Positions 7,788 through 14,392 of a DNA stretch of 17,825 nt are shown here, one piece after another; the first letter of the stretch is position 1; every line of letters begins with the position of its first letter. The stretch comes from Candidatus Firestonebacteria bacterium RIFOXYA2_FULL_40_8 (GTDB taxonomy: Bacteria; Oederibacteriota; D2-FULL-39-29): contig MFGS01000004.1 of assembly GCA_001778355.1 (NCBI GenBank), positions 1 to 17,825 of the forward strand, written 5' to 3'. Below the pieces are notes generated by a model. That model saw nothing but the letters and a program-made list of their open reading frames with translations. It was not told where the DNA came from and did no database searches. Position numbers and translations under genes: made by a program.

Positions 7788-8336
7788 ATGAAGAAGTTAG
7801 TATTGTTTGTGTTACCGCTTATTGCTGTCGGACTATTGCTGAGCGGAATGGGAAAAAAACCTGTGGCCGAAGAGTCCTCTCTTTCTACTCCTATGACTGC
7901 TTGCAGCAGCGGGTGTATGAAAGAGTGCAAAGTCTGCGCGAAAGATATGAAGAATTGCGGTAAAGAGGGTTGTATTTGCAAATCCACAGAATGTAAGCCC
8001 GGAATGAAATGTGCGGATTGTAAAAATTGCGTAAAAGATATGAAGAACTGTGGGAAAGCAGACTGTACCTGCATGAATATGGACAAGAAAGATATGAAAG
8101 GTATGAAACACGGAAAGATGAAAGGTAAAAATGCAGAAACTTCATCAAAGCTTTTTATTAGAACGCCGGCCAAGGAAGAACTTGGAAAAGAAGTCACCTG
8201 CCCGGTAATGACAACTGAAAAATTCAAGGTCTCAACGGTTACCCCTGTAATTGACTATAAAGGAAAGGCCTATTTTATGTGCTGCAACGGTTGCCCTCAG
8301 AAATTCATGGCAAACCCGGAAAAGTACGTAAAGTAA
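7788..8336 (+). CDS. Exported cysteine-rich protein with duplicated Cys motif and C-terminal YHS-like domain
   Basis: I recognise no named family for the whole 182-residue protein. An N-terminal signal or anchor (about 1-20) ends in LLLSGM, which looks like a lipobox with Met in place of the lipidated Cys. Residues 39-95 contain 14 cysteines and a tandem duplication: CKVCAKDMKNCGKEGCIC (47-64) and CKNCVKDMKNCGKADCTC (78-95). A Met/Lys/His-rich linker follows (DMKGMKHGKMKG). The C-terminal part (about 133-182) resembles a YHS/TRASH-type metal-binding domain: VTCPV, then YKGKAYFMCCNGCPQKFMANPEKY, listed here as YKGKAYFMCC, NGCPQKF and NPEKY. Eighteen Cys in all suggest binding of soft metals such as copper or zinc outside the cytoplasm. 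The ATG has an excellent AAGGAGGT ribosome-binding site and a strong terminator follows, so it is a stand-alone transcription unit. Confidence 0.88.
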   Translation: MKKLVLFVLPLIAVGLLLSGMGKKPVAEESSLSTPMTACSSGCMKECKVCAKDMKNCGKEGCICKSTECKPGMKCADCKNCVKDMKNCGKADCTCMNMDKKDMKGMKHGKMKGKNAETSSKLFIRTPAKEELGKEVTCPVMTTEKFKVSTVTPVIDYKGKAYFMCCNGCPQKFMANPEKYVK

Positions 8337-8355
8337 AGAATAACTCAGATAATCG

Positions 8356-8397
8356 AAGCCCTGCCGGTAGAACCCTTCTGCCGGGCGGGGCTTTTTA
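8356..8397 (+). terminator. Strong intrinsic terminator after the Cys-rich gene
   Basis: The 5' arm AAGCCCTGCCGGTAG (8356-8370) pairs with CTGCCGGGCGGGGCTT (8378-8393) around a 7-base loop. This gives about 15 base pairs with one bulged G and two G-T pairs. A run of T follows (8392-8396). It lies 20 bases after the stop codon. Confidence 0.9.
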
Positions 8398-8430
8398 TTA
8401 TAATAGCTACCTTATATGTATTGCTGTTAA

Positions 8431-8459
8431 TTATCTTGTATCTGTGGAGTCACTGCTGG
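8431..8459 (+). repeat. Copy 2 of a ~29-base direct repeat flanking the Cys-rich gene
   Basis: This is the second copy of the sequence at 7727-7755, in the same orientation, located after the terminator and about 75 bases before the SlyD-like gene's promoter. The remainder of the 8398-8532 gap shows nothing else I can identify. Confidence 0.45.
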
Positions 8460-8532
8460 TTATACTAATAAGCGCATGCCTTAATAAATAATACAGACAA
8501 CAAACCTATATCGTAATAAAGAATAATCTTTA

Positions 8533-8561
8533 TTGACTTTATCTCTCACCTGCCTTACAAT
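8533..8561 (+). promoter_or_regulatory. Sigma-70-type promoter of the SlyD-like lipoprotein gene
   Basis: TTGACT (8533-8538), a 17-base spacer and TACAAT (8556-8561) form a near-consensus promoter. The predicted start near 8568 leaves a leader of about 43 bases that contains the ribosome-binding site AAGGAAGG just before the ATG at 8611. Confidence 0.78.
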
Positions 8562-8610
8562 AATGTTCTATAAAAATGTTTTTGTTATACAATAGAACAA
8601 AGGAAGGTTT

Positions 8611-9279
8611 ATGAAAAATACATGCTTGTTCGCCATTTTGTGCCTGTTTCTTTTTGGTTGCGCCGGAGCGCCTGTTGCGGCAACACCTGCAGCAGAAGAA
8701 AAAAAAGCTGATATTCCTGAAAAAATAGAGGTATTAAAAGAAGCGGAAAAAGAAGTAACAAAAGAAATTGCAGCAGTTAAAGCGCTTGCCCCGGAAGCGG
8801 CAGTTGTTACCCCGGAAGTTAAAGCTGCTAAAGAGGAGAATAAGATGGCAAAGACGGAAGTAAAGAAAGGTGATAATATTGAAGTTGAATATGAGGGAAA
8901 ATTAAAAAATGGCACGGTATTTGACAGTTCAAAAGGCAGAGCCCCTCTTGCTTTTGAAGTCGGAGCGGGTCAGATGATCAAGGGTTTTGACACCGGGGTT
9001 GTCGGGATGAAACTCAATGAAGAAAAAACAATAGATATTAAAGCAGAAGATGCTTATGGAAAAAGAGACGAGAAGATGCTTCAATCTGTGGATAAAAGCT
9101 TCTTCCCTAAAGAGTATAAGCTCGAAAAAGGCGCCACGGTCGGACTAAAGCACAAGAGTGGTCAGCCGATGCAGGCGGTAATTGCCGATATTACCATGGA
9201 TAAAGTAGTTCTTGATTTTAATCATTTTCTTGCAGGTAAAGACCTGATCTTTAAAGTAAAAGTAGTAAACATCAAGTAA
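8611..9279 (+). CDS. SlyD-type FKBP peptidyl-prolyl isomerase made as a lipoprotein
   Basis: A 222-residue protein. The N-terminus is a lipoprotein signal with lipobox LFGC (Cys17), followed by a low-complexity Ala/Glu/Lys/Pro linker (about 18-78). The FKBP fold begins at about 80: VEYEGKLKNGTVFDSSKGR, PLAFEVGAGQMIKGFDTGVV and GMKLNEEKTIDIKAEDAYG. The flap insert typical of SlyD follows, with MLQSVDKSFFPKEYKLEKGA. The domain closes with the SlyD-type motif FNHFLAGKDLIFKVKVV. SlyD proteins catalyse prolyl isomerisation and act as chaperones, normally in the cytosol with a His-rich tail; that tail is absent here. The lipoprotein form implies a role at the envelope. A second Shine-Dalgarno and ATG at residue 79 could give a cytosolic short form. 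AAGGAAGG precedes the main start. Confidence 0.92.
   Translation: MKNTCLFAILCLFLFGCAGAPVAATPAAEEKKADIPEKIEVLKEAEKEVTKEIAAVKALAPEAAVVTPEVKAAKEENKMAKTEVKKGDNIEVEYEGKLKNGTVFDSSKGRAPLAFEVGAGQMIKGFDTGVVGMKLNEEKTIDIKAEDAYGKRDEKMLQSVDKSFFPKEYKLEKGATVGLKHKSGQPMQAVIADITMDKVVLDFNHFLAGKDLIFKVKVVNIK
8832..8847 (+). promoter_or_regulatory. Internal Shine-Dalgarno and in-frame ATG inside the SlyD-like gene
   Basis: AGAGGAG (8832-8838) lies 6 bases before an in-frame ATG (8845-8847, Met79). Translation from here would begin MAKTEVKKGDNIEVEYEGKL and give a 144-residue protein containing the whole FKBP/SlyD domain without the lipoprotein signal and linker. Spacing and complementarity are optimal, but use of the site is inferred. 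Confidence 0.5.
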
Positions 9280-9282
9280 ATA

Positions 9283-9308
9283 AAGTACGAAGTACGATGT
9301 ACAAAGTA
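9283..9308 (+). repeat. Heptamer array A just after the SlyD-like stop codon
   Basis: Consecutive 7-base units read AAGTACG, AAGTACG, ATGTACA and AAGTA (truncated). The array starts 3 bases after the stop codon of the SlyD-like gene and precedes the ribosome-binding site of the transporter gene. It resembles the heptameric short tandem repeats (STRR) described in some cyanobacteria, but it is short and could be a remnant. No inverted partner is visible. Confidence 0.65.
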
Positions 9309-9341
9309 AAATCTTGAGTTGTTATTTCGTTGGAGGGAAAA

Positions 9342-10160
9342 ATGCCGGAGTCGTTAATACTAACTCCTAAAGAAATAAACGATACTTTAGTCGGAATAGG
9401 CAAGAAAAAAGCGGGTTTGAATGTGTACGAACTGTTTATGTATGCCATTCTTGCCGGGATATATATAGGCCTTGGCGCGGCCAGCGCGGCTACTATATTT
9501 TCTTTTACTCTTGATGCGGGTCTTGCCAAATTTTTAGCCGGAGTTATATTTTCCACAGGGCTTATTCTTGTTCTCCTGGCCGGTGCTGAACTTTTTACCG
9601 GAAATATGCTGATGACCGCCGGACTTATCGAGAAAAAGTTCTTTTTTATGCACATTATGAGAAATTGGGCTATTGTCTGGCTTGGTAATTTTGTTGGTTC
9701 GATAATGGTCGTGTTTTTACTTTATGGATCCGGCTATTTCTTTGATGCTGGCACTGTTTCGAAGCTGGGAGAGACGCTTATTTCAATTTCGGACAAAAAA
9801 TTAGAACTTTTATTTTGGCCTGCTTTTTACCGCGGAATTCTTTGTAACATCCTGGTATGCCTTGCGGTTGTAATAAGCTTATCTTCTGTTTCAACGGAAG
9901 GGAAGATACTTGCGGTGGTGTTTCCGATAACGGCTTTCATTATCAGCGGGTATGAGCACTCTGTGGCTAATATGTTTTTTCTGCCTGCCGGACTATTGGC
10001 AAAAGGCACTTTTTTTGATGCCGCTAACCTGGCAGCAATGTTTAGTAACTTGATACCGGTAACGCTCGGAAATATTGTAGGGGGGGTCATAATTATTTTG
10101 CTTCACCCGAAATCATTCAAGAGATTGAAAAATTTCCTGGCTAATGGAAAAAATTCTTAA
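9342..10160 (+). CDS. Formate/nitrite transporter (FNT) family channel
   Basis: A 272-residue protein with six membrane helices and the FNT signatures: YAILAGIYIGLGAASAATIF (34-53), LAGAELFTGNML (79-90, the omega-loop region), RNWAIVWLGNFVGS (107-120), and SGYEHSVANMFFLPAG (202-217) with the conserved pore-associated histidine H206. FNT proteins form pentamers that move small monovalent anions such as formate, nitrite, hydrosulfide or lactate; the substrate cannot be assigned here, and no formate lyase or nitrite reductase gene is adjacent. The ATG at 9342 is chosen because the in-frame TTG at 9330 precedes the ribosome-binding site GGAGGGA. The gap from the SlyD-like gene is 62 bases with no terminator seen, so read-through is possible. 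The CPBP-like gene follows after 19 bases. Confidence 0.93.
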   Translation: MPESLILTPKEINDTLVGIGKKKAGLNVYELFMYAILAGIYIGLGAASAATIFSFTLDAGLAKFLAGVIFSTGLILVLLAGAELFTGNMLMTAGLIEKKFFFMHIMRNWAIVWLGNFVGSIMVVFLLYGSGYFFDAGTVSKLGETLISISDKKLELLFWPAFYRGILCNILVCLAVVISLSSVSTEGKILAVVFPITAFIISGYEHSVANMFFLPAGLLAKGTFFDAANLAAMFSNLIPVTLGNIVGGVIIILLHPKSFKRLKNFLANGKNS

Positions 10161-10179
10161 AGAAACAGAAAGGACCTAT

Positions 10180-10998
10180 ATGCTGAATAGAAATTTAAGG
10201 AAAGCTTTGTTGTTTGTGCTGTTTTCTCTGATTTTCAGCGGGCTGGCGCTTGTTGCCACCTACTTTACGGATCTGTCCATACCGGGTACTTCCGGCTATT
10301 ACGCAGTTATCGCCGCCTATTTTCTCGGACCTTTACTTTCAGCGTTTATCGTGGAAAAGATAATGTCCCATGAAAATCTGCTGAAGACCCTGGACATTAA
10401 TTTTGTTTTTAATTTCTGGTCTCTTTCGGCTGTTGTAATTCCTCTGGTGTTTCTTCCTTTGACAATCGGACTTAGTCTGCTTATGCCGGACACTACATTT
10501 GCGGGAGCCCGCTTTAATCTGATGGAAGTTATAAAAGGATTTTTGGTCGGGGGAACCGTGGTCGCGATAGTTGCGTTTTTTGCAGTTTGCGGGTTTGCGG
10601 GACTTCTTTTTAAGGAACTTGTGTATATGGGGTTCTGGACCTCGTCTTATTTGACGGGAATATTTGCGGCGCTTTGGCTTGCCCCCCTGTTAATTATTAC
10701 AAATTATTATGATGCAAATTATTCTCTGGGTGCTCTTTCTATGATCGCGCTTTTTGTTATGGCGGTTCTTCCTATACTTACATTTGTTAAATGCAAAACA
10801 AAAAATATATTCGTACCTTCCATTCTTGCAGGTATCCTCTTCGCAACAGCATCTTTTTCCGTAGGACTTATTTTCGGCGGGGAGCTTATTCTTCTGGGCG
10901 TGGCCGGACTTTCCGGAATAATAGCAGCAACCATAATTGCCGCGGTTATTTATGTTTACAACAGGTTTTTAACGGAAGCGTACAAGCGTCTCTATTAG
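10180..10998 (+). CDS. CPBP (Abi)-type intramembrane protease homologue lacking the catalytic residues
   Basis: A 272-residue protein with seven or eight hydrophobic helices in the arrangement of CPBP/CAAX-type proteases. The regions where the active-site motifs should be are recognisable but altered. The GEExxWRG motif is replaced by FKELVYMGF (144-152): the first Glu is Lys145, the second Glu is kept, and Arg is Met150. WxLWHxPL is replaced by AALWLAPLLII (163-173), with His replaced by Leu167. The third-motif His/Asn region reads IFVPSILAGILFA (210-222) without His or Asn. It is therefore probably a non-catalytic membrane protein. Start 10180 has AAAGGA upstream; an earlier in-frame ATG at 10144 overlaps the transporter gene and lacks one. 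It is 19 bases after the FNT gene, so the two are probably co-transcribed. Family membership is by my pattern comparison only. Confidence 0.7.
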   Translation: MLNRNLRKALLFVLFSLIFSGLALVATYFTDLSIPGTSGYYAVIAAYFLGPLLSAFIVEKIMSHENLLKTLDINFVFNFWSLSAVVIPLVFLPLTIGLSLLMPDTTFAGARFNLMEVIKGFLVGGTVVAIVAFFAVCGFAGLLFKELVYMGFWTSSYLTGIFAALWLAPLLIITNYYDANYSLGALSMIALFVMAVLPILTFVKCKTKNIFVPSILAGILFATASFSVGLIFGGELILLGVAGLSGIIAATIIAAVIYVYNRFLTEAYKRLY

Positions 10999-11003
10999 AC
11001 GGT

Positions 11004-11588
11004 TTACTCGGCGTCAAAATATGCCGAGGCATTGTCGCACAGATAAGATAATATTTCAGCAAATATCGTAAAGACCGCCTGAAGTTGTTCGGGGTTCCTG
11101 ATAAGATAAGGTACTTCCACGTAAAGTTCATCCACCGGCTCTTTAATGGTTTCTTTAAACCAGCTTTCGTCGTCTTTCACCTGGATAAGTATGTCGTCCT
11201 GCTCCATCAGGAGCTCTCTGAGAGAACTGCTCCCAAACATTCCTTCGAGCAGCTTTTTGTTGTTACCCTGAATAATATACTTGTCATCCAGCTCTTTATG
11301 TCCGACTATAATATCCTGCATGCCAAAGAACTTCATAACATTAATTGATTTACCTTTCGGAAAGATCTTAATGCTATGGCGTTCGTTATTGAAAAGAGGA
11401 GCGCGGAATCTGGTATGCAGAGTTCCGGCTGAGGTATAAGAATCGATTGTTATTACCCAGTCCTGAATATCAAGCTGGAGTCTTTTTTCTTTTAAATAAT
11501 CAGGTTCCAGGAGGTTGTCACCGATTCCTTTTGATATTCTTTCCCAGGCCGCGTCCCTTATTAGAGAGAAGCGTGTCTTTTTTAACAT
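11004..11588 (-). CDS. Conserved hypothetical protein with IDSYTSAGTLHTRFRAPL motif
   Basis: A 194-residue soluble protein with no signal peptide. It contains the segment WVITIDSYTSAGTLHTRFRA (44-63), then IKIFPKG and FFGMQDIIVGHKELDDKYII (88-107), with QGNNKKLLEGMF (107-118). I recall the pattern 'ITIDxYTxxTGxxxTRxRAPF ... QDIxVGxxxFDxxFIIKGN' from unnamed proteins in several phyla, but cannot name a domain or function. The ATG at 11588 is preferred: AGGGGA lies 7 bases upstream, whereas an in-frame TTG (11612) and ATG (11606) lie before it. A near-perfect promoter (TTGACA-N17-TAGAAT) drives it as a single gene, so it may be well expressed. It ends 5 bases from the convergent CPBP-like gene. 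Confidence 0.75.
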   Translation of the reverse strand: MLKKTRFSLIRDAAWERISKGIGDNLLEPDYLKEKRLQLDIQDWVITIDSYTSAGTLHTRFRAPLFNNERHSIKIFPKGKSINVMKFFGMQDIIVGHKELDDKYIIQGNNKKLLEGMFGSSSLRELLMEQDDILIQVKDDESWFKETIKEPVDELYVEVPYLIRNPEQLQAVFTIFAEILSYLCDNASAYFDAE

Positions 11589-11628
11589 AAAGTTTTCCCC
11601 TTGCATCTGCAAAAACTAATTATGAATG

Positions 11629-11657
11629 ATTCTAGCACAGGTAACCGGGTTTGTCAA
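11629..11657 (-). promoter_or_regulatory. Near-consensus sigma-70 promoter for the hypothetical gene
   Basis: On the minus strand a perfect TTGACA (11657-11652), a 17-base spacer and TAGAAT (11634-11629) are followed by an expected start near 11622. The leader of about 33 bases contains the AGGGGA ribosome-binding site of the 11588 start. Confidence 0.82.
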
Positions 11658-11862
11658 TCACGGGAAACCAGCAAGTACAGTAAGAGAAGCCGGGAAAGCA
11701 AAAACAGAAAGAGTAAAGCAAGTTGAGCAAAGCATAAATATAAAACCTTATTTTTTTACGAAATCCGCCTAGGCGGAAGAAAGCAGGGGAGCGAGGAAGG
11801 AATAGAAGAAAGAACAGAAAGTGAAAAAGAGAAACACTTCTTTATATCTTACAACGATTTTT
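11658..11862. other. Gene-free purine-rich gap with a perfect 14-base palindrome
   Basis: The gap between the hypothetical gene and the DUF2156 gene totals about 310 bases. Beyond the promoter and array B it holds two plus-strand purine-rich tracts (about 11670-11735 and 11775-11840) rich in AAAG and GAAG words. Between them lies the perfect palindrome TCCGCCTAGGCGGA (11764-11777). No open reading frame with a plausible start and no RNA gene was recognised. The palindrome half-site TCCGCC/GGCGGA recurs as the hairpin stem in elements C and E. Confidence 0.5.
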
Positions 11863-11893
11863 AACCCGCTACTCGTAACCCGTCACCCGCAAC
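11863..11893 (+). repeat. Heptamer array B next to the DUF2156 stop codon
   Basis: Four consecutive 7-base units read AACCCGC, TACTCGT, AACCCGT and CACCCGC, followed by a partial AAC. The array lies 5 bases beyond the stop codon of the minus-strand DUF2156 gene. The pattern resembles cyanobacterial STRR heptamers in unit length. No clear inverted partner was found. Confidence 0.65.
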
Positions 11894-11898
11894 GTCTT

Positions 11899-12798
11899 TT
11901 AAAGTATTTCTATATAATACTTTTCCGCAAATCCTACCGGGTTATAGGAAAGCTTGGCTTTCCGAAGTCCCGGTTCTCCTACGTCCTGCTCGCGGTTTAC
12001 AAACTCGTACTTGCTGAGTAATTTTTTGGCGGCGAATTGATTGATGGCCTGATAAATGCCTCTGTACTCCGTGTTTGCTTTCTCGACATGACCCACTGCA
12101 GTGGTGCAGTTAAGTTCTTCCAGAATAGTGAACGCCTGTACCTTTCCGTCTATCAGTATTGCCCCGCCGAAAAGTTTCCAGTGTGAGAAGTTGTTAAGAA
12201 GTTCCACCACCATAAGATCTTCTGCGTTTGAACTGGGGTCTTGTGTGCAGGCTTTCAGGTCGCACCATTTCTGGTGAAGCTGCAGGCACTCGGGTATGAG
12301 TACGCTGTCTAAAGGTTTGAACTCAAACGAGTATCGTTTAATAAATCCGTTTACCAGGTTTTTTTTGGCGTGAAACTTATCACCGGTTAGATTAATGAGT
12401 TCTTTTACGCTGTAAATATAATCAAAATCATCCCGGTCAGGAAGAGGGTTAAACCCGTGGCTTTTTAGTTCCATTGCGGCGGCTTTCGGAATTGCTCCGA
12501 TACGTCCTGTCTTAAGATTTTCTTTGATATATTTTGCACAAAGGGCAACAGTTTGCGGGATCTTTTCTCTGCCGATAGGCGAAACAATTAAATTATGTCC
12601 GTCGTAAAAACCTTTCAGGATGAGATTATTATTTAGTTTGCAAATGGAAAGCTTTAAGGATCTTCTATAGCCATAGATAAAACCGAGTGAATGCTCGGAA
12701 ATCTCCGGTTGTTCTTTTAACAGTACGTCATGTATCTCTGTATAAAAATCACAATGGATTTCGGAAAACCGGGGAAACTCCGGTATTTTATTTATGGT
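11899..12798 (-). CDS. DUF2156 (GNAT-like, phosphatidylglycerol-lysyltransferase C-domain type) protein
   Basis: A 299-residue protein matching the stand-alone DUF2156 family, related to the aminoacyl-transferase domain of MprF and FemAB-like acyltransferases. Visible features include SEHSLGFIYGYRRSLKLSI near residue 40, the block DFDYIYSVKELINLTGDKFH (125-145), KKNLVNGFIKRY, LFGGAILIDGKVQAFTILEE (210-229), HVEKANTEYRGIYQAINQFA, and the strong C-terminal signature VNREQDVGEPGLRKAKLSY near 268-286. The substrate is unknown. The ATG at 12798 has AAAGGA upstream; an in-frame TTG at 12846 has none and would overlap the esterase gene. It lies 31 bases after the esterase and is the last gene of the operon. 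No membrane segments, so it is cytosolic. Confidence 0.88.
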   Translation of the reverse strand, partial: TINKIPEFPRFSEIHCDFYTEIHDVLLKEQPEISEHSLGFIYGYRRSLKLSICKLNNNLILKGFYDGHNLIVSPIGREKIPQTVALCAKYIKENLKTGRIGAIPKAAAMELKSHGFNPLPDRDDFDYIYSVKELINLTGDKFHAKKNLVNGFIKRYSFEFKPLDSVLIPECLQLHQKWCDLKACTQDPSSNAEDLMVVELLNNFSHWKLFGGAILIDGKVQAFTILEELNCTTAVGHVEKANTEYRGIYQAINQFAAKKLLSKYEFVNREQDVGEPGLRKAKLSYNPVGFAEKYYIEIL

Positions 12799-12829
12799 CA
12801 TCTGCGCTGTCCTTTCAATCGCAAAAATA

Positions 12830-14392
12830 TCATTTGGCTGGTTCAAAAAGCTCCAGCTGTTTTTGTTTTAAACCCCAGCCTTCAGGAAAGCCTTCCTTTA
12901 GCGAGAGATAGTTTACCGAAGAAATATCGAAAGGTTTCCATTCGGAAACTCCTTTCCCGTTCGGATTACCGGTTTTCGCGAAATTAATCCAGTAATTCAT
13001 TACTTTTTTTGCAAAAAGGTCTTCTTTATCCGTAAGTCCCGTTCCGGCAATGGTAGTTGAGTTAAAAACATAAGGAAGCTCCGAACCGTGAAAGCTTCCG
13101 AGTCCGTCTGTTTCAAAACGCCCGCTTAAATATGAAAATACATACAACCGCGTGTTTTTTTGCTGCTTGCCGGAAAATTTAGCGAGAGCAACCGCGCCGC
13201 CGGCAAAAAGGGAGTCACCCAGGATCTCCGAAAGATTTTTGTGAATTTCTTTGTCAGTTCCGGCAGTATAAAAATTCAAGATCTCTTCTGCCTTAGTACC
13301 GAAGGTTTTCCGGACATAATTTTCATAATCCTTAATTTTCCTGATCCCGGTAAAACCGGAGAAGAGCGAACCTTCGTTTTCTGTTATCCCTGTCATAAAA
13401 GGGATATTCATGGCCTTGCCTTCTGAAAACGCACTGTAAGGAGGCTCGATGACGGCGTAACCGTCAATTGCTATGTGGTTTACAGAACTGCTTTCCGCGC
13501 CCGTAGTTTTGGCCGGGTAATCATATAGTGTTTCCTTCCAGGCGTTCAAAATATTTCCATATCCCCGTTTTCTTGCATCGCTTATACTTTTTACCTTCAG
13601 ATGTTTTAGAAAGGCGTTTCCAATATCTTCCATGGAAGGAAAAGCTGAACTTTCCGTATTTTTTAAATTTCTGAGACGTTTTGGCGCCCAGCCGCTTTGA
13701 ATAATAGCTTTGTTGAAAAGATTTTTTGAGAGGGGGGAAGTCATAAGCAAAGAAACGCTTACACCTCCGGCGGATTGTCCGAAGAGCGTTAGATTGTTTT
13801 CATCACCACCGAAGGCGGAAATGTTTTCTTTTACCCATTTGAGGGCTGCAATCTGGTCAAGCAAGCCGTAATTGCCCGAAGTTTTTGTCTCGCTTTCGTT
13901 TGAGAGCTCGGGGTGCGCTAAAAAGCCGAGAGGACCGAGGCGGTAATTTATACTTACAAGAATTACACCGTTTTTCGCAAAAGTACTGCCGTTGAACACG
14001 GGTTGAGCGGAGGAGCCCAGATAAAACCCGCCCCCGTGAATAAATACCATTACGGGAAGTTTGTCGTCTTTTGATTTGGCGCCGCTCCAGATGTTAAGCG
14101 TAAGGCAGTCCTCGTCTTGCTTGGAGCCGATGTTGATGGTAAAAGAACTTTCCGGCTGGGGACAGGAGTAGCCGAATTTATCACAGGCCAGAGATTTTTC
14201 CCATTTTTCCGGGGGTATCGGAGGCTTCCACCGCAGATTTTCTACCGGAGGTTTTGCATAAGGTATGCCTAAAAAGGCAGTGACGCCGTTTTTAGAAAAA
14301 CCTTTTACTTTACCAAGATTTGTCTGTACCGTGTCGTTTTCGAATGCAAAAGTATTTAATACAAGAAGAATGGAGTAAAATAATGTTTTCAT
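12830..14392 (-). CDS. Secreted type-B carboxylesterase (alpha/beta hydrolase)
   Basis: A 520-residue enzyme of the carboxylesterase type-B family, which hydrolyses carboxylic esters. A signal peptide is likely (MKTLFYSILLVLNTFAF), so it acts in the periplasm or outside. Motifs: FLGIPYAKPPVENLRW (40-55), EDCLTLNIW (94-102), oxyanion hole HGGGF (119-123), INYRLGPLGFL (148-158), nucleophile elbow GQSAGG with Ser207, catalytic Glu340 in TENEGSLF, and His435 in GSFHGSELPYVFN. The usual elbow is GESAGG; Gln206 replaces the common Glu, a known natural variant that should not abolish activity. The ATG overlaps the stop of the upstream GGDEF gene by one base (TGATG), with no good Shine-Dalgarno, so it is probably translated by coupling. 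The natural substrate cannot be inferred. Confidence 0.94.
   Translation of the reverse strand: MKTLFYSILLVLNTFAFENDTVQTNLGKVKGFSKNGVTAFLGIPYAKPPVENLRWKPPIPPEKWEKSLACDKFGYSCPQPESSFTINIGSKQDEDCLTLNIWSGAKSKDDKLPVMVFIHGGGFYLGSSAQPVFNGSTFAKNGVILVSINYRLGPLGFLAHPELSNESETKTSGNYGLLDQIAALKWVKENISAFGGDENNLTLFGQSAGGVSVSLLMTSPLSKNLFNKAIIQSGWAPKRLRNLKNTESSAFPSMEDIGNAFLKHLKVKSISDARKRGYGNILNAWKETLYDYPAKTTGAESSSVNHIAIDGYAVIEPPYSAFSEGKAMNIPFMTGITENEGSLFSGFTGIRKIKDYENYVRKTFGTKAEEILNFYTAGTDKEIHKNLSEILGDSLFAGGAVALAKFSGKQQKNTRLYVFSYLSGRFETDGLGSFHGSELPYVFNSTTIAGTGLTDKEDLFAKKVMNYWINFAKTGNPNGKGVSEWKPFDISSVNYLSLKEGFPEGWGLKQKQLELFEPAK

Noticed and set aside
8279..8491. Short frame overlapping the end of the Cys-rich gene
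   Set aside because: It runs through the strong terminator hairpin and has no ribosome-binding site.
11007..11028. CTCGGC/GCCGAG hairpin as a terminator between convergent genes
   Set aside because: It has only a 6-base stem, a 10-base loop and no T-run on either strand, and it lies within the coding end of the minus-strand gene.
12799..12846. TTG start at 12846 for the DUF2156 gene
   Set aside because: It would overlap the esterase gene and has no Shine-Dalgarno, while the ATG at 12798 has AAAGGA at good spacing.
12830..14392. Inactive esterase because the elbow is GQSAGG and not GESAGG
   Set aside because: Ser207, Glu340, His435 and the oxyanion HGGGF are all present, and the residue before the nucleophile varies in active relatives.
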